Below, one piece after another: positions 53,210-62,200 of a stretch of 64,000 bases of DNA (position 1 is its first letter; the number at the start of each line of letters is the position of its first letter). The notes below the pieces were generated by a model. It did not search any database, was not told where the DNA came from, and saw only the letters and a program-made list of their open reading frames with translations. A program made the translations under genes and the position numbers. This stretch comes from Anodontia alba (taxonomy: Eukaryota > Mollusca > Bivalvia > Lucinida > Lucinidae), in the NCBI GenBank assembly GCA_964016985.1, contig OZ024825.1:42547668-42611667 (forward strand). Direction: 5' to 3'.

Positions 53210-56200
53210 ATAGTGGAAAATAAAATTCATACCTAAAATGATGCTCAGTCCAAATACCACGGTTTTTCTAACGTTCTCTTCTGATAGCCTACAGACGTCG
53301 CACTTTCGAACAATCTTTTTTTTTTTCTTATCATATTATTATGTGTAAAAACAATGCCGAAAGACTGATTGTGCCATTGTTGTTTTTGAAGAAAATATTT
53401 AAAACTAGTTAGTATAATAATCTCTTACTGGAAAAGGTTTAGGCGACATTTCTGTCCAAATTAACAAACTCAATAACTCGGCATTTACCATATTAAGTTA
53501 GCAGTTCGGAAACGGATTCATCTTAAAAACGGAGAGCTACGAAACTTGGGCACACAACGTTCAGACAACGTCAGATCATGACGTTGCATCGACGTTGATA
53601 CGATGTTGTGTAAACGTGATGTGCCGGCCTGGCATCTGCATGGAGGCAAAACTCGAGCAAAAAGTGATAATTTGTATTGGCTTCTCTGACAGATTAATCT
53701 TACCTGAAAAGAGATCAGAAAAAAAAAATCCTACGACGGGGGAGCTACTATACTTTTCTTCAGAGTAGCCTCTTTCACATAGGGAGCAAATACTTTCTGG
53801 TCAGAATGACCTCTCTTGGAGGTGTATTATTTTCCTTAATGTGAGTATAAAGTAGGTATGGAATGAGTCAGTACACTGGAAAACCTTTATAGAATGAACC
53901 CTTGTTACAACGACAGAATTTGTTTCCAAAGATGTAATTAAAATGAATTTGCTGTTGTAAAGCATCCTTAATAAGCAGAATGGTATGTAAGAAATGCCTT
54001 TTTTTTATTTTTATTACCTCATACACCATATCTTTTTTATATTTGTTGGAATCGCTTGACGTACTGAACACAATGTTCTGACGGCATTTCTGCTTGAGCG
54101 CAGGTTTTGTGCAAGTCAAAATATCGTTATAAAAATTTTGCCGTTTTATCGAGTGGCGGTATAAAGAGGGTTGACTGTATTTGAAACTACGTACATGTAA
54201 AATAATTATTTCCCAGGTCAAATCACCCTGTTCGTTGTTACCCATCCAGCAGACGAGGACAGAATCGAAGTATTTGATTTTAAGCGGCCTGGTAGCCTCA
54301 AACACATACGAACTGTTACAGATAGGCAATTCCGATAGTAAGTGGGGTTTATTTTCTTACTTATTTGTTATCTCAAGTAATAACGGAAATCAATCCGAGA
54401 GATTTACAAATAGAGTGCATTAGCACGAGTTTGTTTATAAGATTTGAAAGTCTAGAGGGAAATAAATCCTGTATTATAAGCTCAATGTGTATAGCCTATA
54501 TTACATATTCGTTACATATACATGTACATATACATAACATACGTTATCTACACAGGTCGAGCGGCGTGATAGGGTTCAAGGAAATATTTCTTTGTTTTAG
54601 GAGGAAGTATTTCCTCCATGGAGTTATAAATTATATTTGCTACAGAAGTTATTAAAAAGTATTCAGTTATGTAATGTAAAAAGACTGAAACAAGGTATCA
54701 ACGTCGATGCAATCTCATGACGTTGTGCGTTTGTAACGAATCGCAAGTTCAGAAAAATAAGCCAATTACTGACTTAAAAAAGTAGTATGTATGCATAACT
54801 GCACATGGGACCGTCACGAGCTGCAGTTTCAGCTTATTAAGTTTTCATTTCTGATCTTAATGCATTCATACATAACGAACATTCGAACCATCATGGGCAT
54901 GTTTCTGTGATATAAATAAGAAATTCTATGTTAGTAGCCAAAAATAATGCATGCATTTCCATGAGACTGAGAAACCAAATAAAAAAAACAAAACAAAAAA
55001 AAAACAAAAACAAAAAAAAAAACAAAAAACGGCAAAATGATATTTAAAGTATTAAAGTAAGAGTGATGTTTCAATTCACATGCAGTTTACTTCATTTATG
55101 CTTAATTAGTTAATTTCTATTTTCTGTCGGTCTCAATTTTGTATACTGGCTTGCCAGTCATATAACACGGTAAACGTAAAAAAAAACGTTTCAGGTTTTG
55201 GCACGTTGTGTTTACTGTGATCATTGTAACAAAAATGGCTGGCGACCAAAATTACTTAAATTAGTTTTCATTTATGAAAAGTCTGAGAAACGCATAATAG
55301 TTTTGCCGCTGCTAAATGTTGTTTGTTGATAGCCATTATATAGCAAACAATGTGTAATTCTTTTTGATAGAGTAAATTGCGATTTTGGAGGCCTATGGGC
55401 CCTAAATGGATCACCATTTTATTTTTTTAATTCTTTTCTTGTAGTAGATTATTAAAACAAAATAGCCGAAGCACATCACATATGCATAGTAGGCTACTCG
55501 CTACATTGTGCGTATATTATGAATGTGCATAACATACGTAAGAAAAATATTATTTGCAATACAGAAATATCAACTGACATAAAATATTTAGTTTCTTCAC
55601 CATAAAGGAAAAAATATGTATCACTTCCGAAATAGAAGTTAGTCTTAGAGGAAAGAATTTGCTAATTCTTTCCTCTAAGAGTACTTCTATTTTGGGAGCG
55701 ATACTAGGAAGTCTGTTTCAAAATATTTCCTGCGTGTGCGTGAAAATGATTCCATTCTGGTTATGCCACTGTATTAGAACCGTATATCGAGCCAAAACAC
55801 TTTTGTGGGACTGTGCAGTATATACGAGGGTGAGTCAATAAGTAACCAGCCTATCCCATTTCCGATGGGCCGAGACGGTCACGATTTTCATGCTTTGTTT
55901 CAATATATGTTTTATACATGGGTACGAAATTACACGCGTATCGAGTCATTCTTTAATAAGATATTGAATGTCAAACATGGCTAGTGATGCAAAGGCACGC
56001 TTTTCATCTAAAGTTGAGTACCGTGCTGTAATTCGGTACTTGTATTTAAAAGGTAAAACAGGCAAGGAAATACGGGGCGAGTTGGCCAATGTTTATGGGT
56101 CTTCTGCACCATCTTATGCTCAGGTTAAATTCTGGGTAGGGGAATTCAAACGCGGTAGAACGTCTTTACAAGATGAAGCCACTGGATGCTACCGACGAAG

Positions 56201-59200
56201 AAATGTGTTAGAAAGTTCGGGATCTGGTATACTCTGATAGGCGAATTCAGGTGGAAGAAATAGCGCAGGCATTAGGCATTTCACATGGTAGCGTTTCAAC
56301 AATCTTGCATGATCGTTTAGGTATGCGCAAGCTAACAGTCCGTTGGGTCCCCAAATCCCTTAGCGATGAACAAATGGCAACCAGAGCATCAGTATGCAGC
56401 GCCTTGTTGAAGCGTTTTAGGTCAAAAGATGATTTTCTTTTGCGTCTGGTGACTGTAGATGAGACTTGGGTTCATTATTATGAGCCAGAGAATAAAGCTC
56501 AAGAGTCGTCAGTGGGTAGGGCCTGGGTCCCCGAGGCCAAAGAAGTTCAAAACGCAACCATCTGCTGGCAAGGTGATGGCCACAGTATTTTGGGACGCAA
56601 AAGGCGTTATTATGTTGGACATTTTACCCAAGAGAAGTACAATAACTGGAGTGTACTATGCAAATTTGTTAGACCAGCTGAGAACCCCCATCCGTGAAAA
56701 ACGCCGAGGTATACTCTCTAAAGGTGTTTTGATGCAACAGGACAACGCGAGAGTCCACACTTGCAAAGTTGCAATGGATGCTATAGAGCGAAACGGGTAT
56801 GAATTAATACCACATCCTGCCTATTCGCCTGACCTAGCTCCTAGCGACTTCTTCCTATTCCCAAACTTGAAAAAGGATATCCGTGGACTTCATTTCCGAT
56901 CTGATGAAGAAGTCGTGACGGCAGTTGAGGAGTGAGTCAGTGGAATGGACCCTGACTTTCCAGTTCTGGGCTGATGGCACTTGAACACCCTTGGTCTAAA
57001 TGCATCACACTAGAGGGCAATTACATCGAAAAGGAAGAGGTGGATCTCAACCGGAAATAAGTTAGGCTGGTTACTTATTGACTCACCCTCGAAGCACCAC
57101 TATGCTTTATATAATTTCAGCATGGGCAACTAAAGCTGGCATAATTAATCGGATAATCGATTAATTGATAAATTCCACAAAAAAAAAAATGATTATCGTT
57201 ACAGATTTGCTAATAATCGATCATTTGATTTCGGTGTCTGTTACTTTACCGTACTTACCCTTAGTATTCGGTCACCACAACTCCTTACCATACTTTATCT
57301 AAAAATTGAACAAGTACAATTTACTACGCAATATTTATCTAAAATATTGCTGCCGAATGAGTGGCAAACAGTGTAGACCGCAAAACGCGGCGTCTCATCT
57401 GGGTCTACACTGTTTACTCAAGCCTGTCTGGCCAAATACGTACAGTGAAGTATAACATATGTTAAGAGTCATGCTCAGACAGACAGGTAAAATTATGACC
57501 TAATCGTTAGTGATTACTAATCGATTATCGGTCACAATTGCAGAACTGATTATCGATTATTTTTGCAGCTCTGATTGACCAGCTCTATGAACAACCATTT
57601 TGTTTTATATAATTTCAGCATGAACAACATCATTGCTGTTGATAAGGACAAGTTTTATATCACACAGTTCATGTATTTCCGAAGTTTTGCCAAGTTCTAC
57701 TGGGAGGTGCTTGCATATCCCCTTAATTGGAAGTGGGACAGAGTGATGTTTTATGACGGACAAAAGGCCAAAGAAGTTGTTCCGAACCTGTTCGGTGCTA
57801 ATGGTATCAACATCTCTCCAGACATGTCGTATGTATATGGTTAATACTGTTTACCTGTAGCCTGCTAACTGTTTTTGACCGGCGCGGGAATCGCGCCGGT
57901 CTCTTAATATAGCTTTGGATTTTTACATATGGGAGCGTGTTCGATTAGCTCACTAAGGACTTTTTATATTTGCCGGGATCGTCGGTTTGTGACGATACCG
58001 GCAAATATAAAAAAAAATCTTATTACAAACTGTGTTATAAACAGATTAATGTCTATTTTATTTTCATTTCAATCAAGAAATTTCATAAACCTTAATAAAA
58101 GCAAACATTAACTCTTTCGACGCCAAATTTCGGACGACATTGTCGTCTGCTTTTCCTTTTAACAAACTATCGCTTGAAAAGAAGTTTGTACGTAAAGTTG
58201 AAAGACAGAATGTCAAACAGTGTAGATCCAGATGAGACGGCTCATATGAGCCGTATCTGGATCTATGCTGTTTGCAAAAGCCTATTATTATCGCCTGTGG
58301 CAGTGATAGTTAAAGAACCACATTGTTGTTCGATTTTACCTGTTACATTGAAAAATTTATTAAACTTTTGTATACCCTTGTCCCATATCTCTAAGTAAAC
58401 AAGAACAAAATTTGCGCCGGTACTTAGACGTTTACGTCTAAATATTTTGTCTTGTCTCATTTACTATATATTCCATGGCTTTCACATGTGTCGAGATGAA
58501 AATCATGTTTTATGGGATGACCTTAGCACTTAACCTGGCTTTTACAAGCTTACGCTTTGACAGAGAAACAAAAAAAAAAAAAAGAACATAAAAACATAAA
58601 CACCACAATAACAACAACAACAACAGCAACAAAAATAAACAAACTATTCATTGAAATTCCCTCCCATAGAGGTGAATCACTTCATGTTTTATTTCTGCTT
58701 ACTCATCTTTCTCCCTGTGAAATCTTTTGTCAGTAGTAAAATGTTAAATAAAGTAATGATATGTAAAACGTGACGGGAAGACACCTTTCCAAAATAAAGG
58801 AATGATATGTAAAATAAAGGAATGATATGTAAAAGGTGACGGGAAGACAACTCTCCAGGGGCATGCAGCGCCTACTACCTCACTTGCTGACAACTGCTTG
58901 TTACCCGGGTAATGTCACCAGTGGAGAATGAGCGAGCACCAGCTTCACCAGAACAGCTTGTGCTCAAATAAACCGTGTCTAGTGTCTAATCCAGTGGTTA
59001 GGCACAAAATCTTTAGGATTACTTTTGTTTATTACATTTTCGGCAGTGATTTGCTGAGTTTTATCAGTGAACCGAGTGTCTTATTTCATTTCGAACGTTT
59101 TGACGTCATAATTGCTAGGCGACGTTGCTGACGTAGTTGGTAACAACAATAACAATAGTAGATGTTTCGCGGAAAATTTGATAAAATCATGGAAATCAGA

Positions 59201-62200
59201 CTGCAGTTTTCACGCCCAGTTGGTGTTTTTGAGGTAAGACCTGCAACACAAATATAAAGTGTGATTTTCTTGATAATTCAGTTCAACTTTCGTGACAGTT
59301 TTGTGTCTGTATTTCAAGTACAGGATGATTTTTGCATTAAAGTGAAAACAATATGGCGACTGATTTTCAAACTAAACCACGCCTCTTGAAATTCATGTAC
59401 TGACTGGAACTATTTTGGTAGGAAATCATAACGGCTGAATGTAAAAATTCAAAGGTAAAACATAGATGAAAATGTAATATACAGTTTATTTGGTTGTTTT
59501 GATCGATTACGGAGAAATAATTCACTCGTGTTCTAATGTTTGCTTGTAAAAAACTCGTTCGCTTCGCTCACTCGTTTTTACGCGCAAGCCTTAGAACACA
59601 AGTGAATTATTTCTCCGTAACCGATCAAAACAACCAAATGAACTCTATATAATTTGTATTTCTAAACTTCTAAAAATGTGTACGAGTAATATAGATAAAC
59701 TAAATACTCGTCACGAAAACGCGCCTATATAGGGGTATACATTAATTTTCTTATTTCTACTCAAAAACATAGATTGTGGGTACTCTTTAGAACCGCCTCA
59801 CCGAGGCGATGCTAACAAGTACCTCAATCTATGTTTTGATCAGAAACATGAAAACTATCAGAATTTTTCATCTTTTGGTTGTAAAATTCTCAATATATTT
59901 GAAAAGGCGTGTTTTCATAATAATACACGATATGTGAAAAATATGGAGTCTGTAAGTGGAGGAGGAGCGGACAAAAACAAATCTCTGCAAAAAGACGAAC
60001 GTATATGTTAATACGTATTTACCCTACTGTAGATATTCGGTCAACTCCTTACAATAATTCTCCTGAAATTCGAACCAATTCAATTTACTGGCTGTAAATT
60101 TCTAAAACTGTTGTATGAATGGTAAATAGTGTAGACCCTGATCAGATGCTGGGTTCTGCGACCGATGTTGGACCTTTTGTTTTACTATATGAGTAAAAAG
60201 TTGATAAGTTAACATTTAAATGAAAAAGAAAGTTCTTAATTTTCTGTCAAAAACATAATTTCCTCCTACTTAAGAAGACGTCATACACTTGGTAGGTGTT
60301 CCGCCTTTTCTTAACCCTTCTCTTGCTGAACACGACATGCCCTGTCTTAGCAAACGGTGAAGATCCAGATCAATTGGCTTCTGAAGCCAACTGATCTGGA
60401 TCTGCACTGTTTGTCATTCAGTATGTGAATTTATATAAACAGCCTGGATCAAGTAATCTGATTGGCTGAAAATTGGAAGTGGGCGTGGCATCTTAATGTA
60501 TTCAGCATGACAAGGGTTAAAAGGATGATAACGTTTTGACTTTCCGTTTTGCATTTCTACGCATCAAGCCCCTTCTGAAAAGGGGTCTACTCTAAAAGGA
60601 AAGAATTCCCTTCCAATGGAGGTATTTTTTTAGTGTAGGGACAGCAGGAGTCTACTCTAAAAGGAAAAAATCTCCCAATGGGAGCAAATTGTTTTCTTTT
60701 AGCGTAGATCCCTTTTCAGGAGGGACAGCAGGATCTACTCTAAAGGGAAAGAATCGCCCAATGGGAGCAAATTGTTTTCTTTTAGCGTAGACACCTTTTC
60801 AGAAGGGAGCCAAATAGTTTTGCCACTTACGTACTTGACATTGTAATTGCTACCCATATAAATTCTGTTACAGGACTGTATATGTGGCGGAATGGGGTGG
60901 AAAGCGCCTGATAGCATACCAGAGGAAGCCGAATAACGATCTGACTAAAGCTTGGGTAGGTGATGTCTTGATTTGGCGTACTATTTTCTTAATTTTTTAC
61001 CTTTAGCCCTATAAGATCTTATCTTGAGGGAACATGTTCTGTGTCCTTACCTGTTAGATATTGGCACAGGAACAAAATGTTAGAATGTCATCCTAAAATA
61101 CCGCAGAACCTAACAAAACAACAACTTAAAGACCCTCGAATGCGCAGTCGATGGCGCATCATCGCAAATTCTTACACTCGTTGCTAATATTGCTAATGGC
61201 ACGACTGACGGACGGACAGATTTTCTTTCGCACACCCTTACCATGACGGGAGGTCATGTAGCAAATTTGGTAGAATTCCGCCCAGTGGTTGAGGAGGAGA
61301 TAGCGTGACGGACAGATGGACGGACGCAAGGAAAATAATGTTTCTCTCGCACACTCCTACCATGAATGGAAGTGATTTAGTAAGTTTGGCTGAATACCGC
61401 CCAGTGGTTCAGGAGAAGATAGCATGACGGACAGATGGACGGACAACGGACGCACGCAAAAATAATGTTGTCGCACACCCTTACCATAATGGGAAGTGAA
61501 GTAGCAAGTTTGGTAGAATTCAGCATAGTGTTTTAGGACGAGATAGTGTGATGGACAGATGTACGGACGGCGGACGCACAGAAAAATAATGTTGCTCTCG
61601 TACATTCTTACCGTGAGGGTAAGTGATGTAGCAAGTCTGGTTGAATTCCGCCCAATGGTTTAGGATGAGATAGCGTGACGGACAGATGGACGGACGCACG
61701 GAAGGACGAACGCAGAGAAAAATCATGTTGCTCTTGCACATCCTTACCATAAGGGGAAATGATGTAGCAAGTTTGGTTGAATTCTACCCTGTGGTTTAGG
61801 AGGAGATACCGTGACCGACAGATGGACAGTGGCACGATACTGCAGAATATGAAGACATACAAAACCCCGCACAAAAAGCACTGATCAGACTGATCCACAA
61901 TGCCTTGAAACCATTTCCTGTTTGTGTAACTGCCATATTTACCCTAAATATTCGAGACATTATCTCATTACCTTACTTGTCCTAAATCTTGTTCAAAAGT
62001 TTAAGCGAAGATACATGTACCCATTAGATGCCACAATCACGAAGCACAGATTTCCCGAGACATCAAAAGAAGGAGAGAAGGAGAGAGACGAGGAACAAAC
62101 AATGACAAAACAAACACCACATATGAATCACAGACGCACGAACAAAAAAGAACTGCAACTGAGGAATCTCCTTGTACAAGACTGTTTCACTGATTATGTA

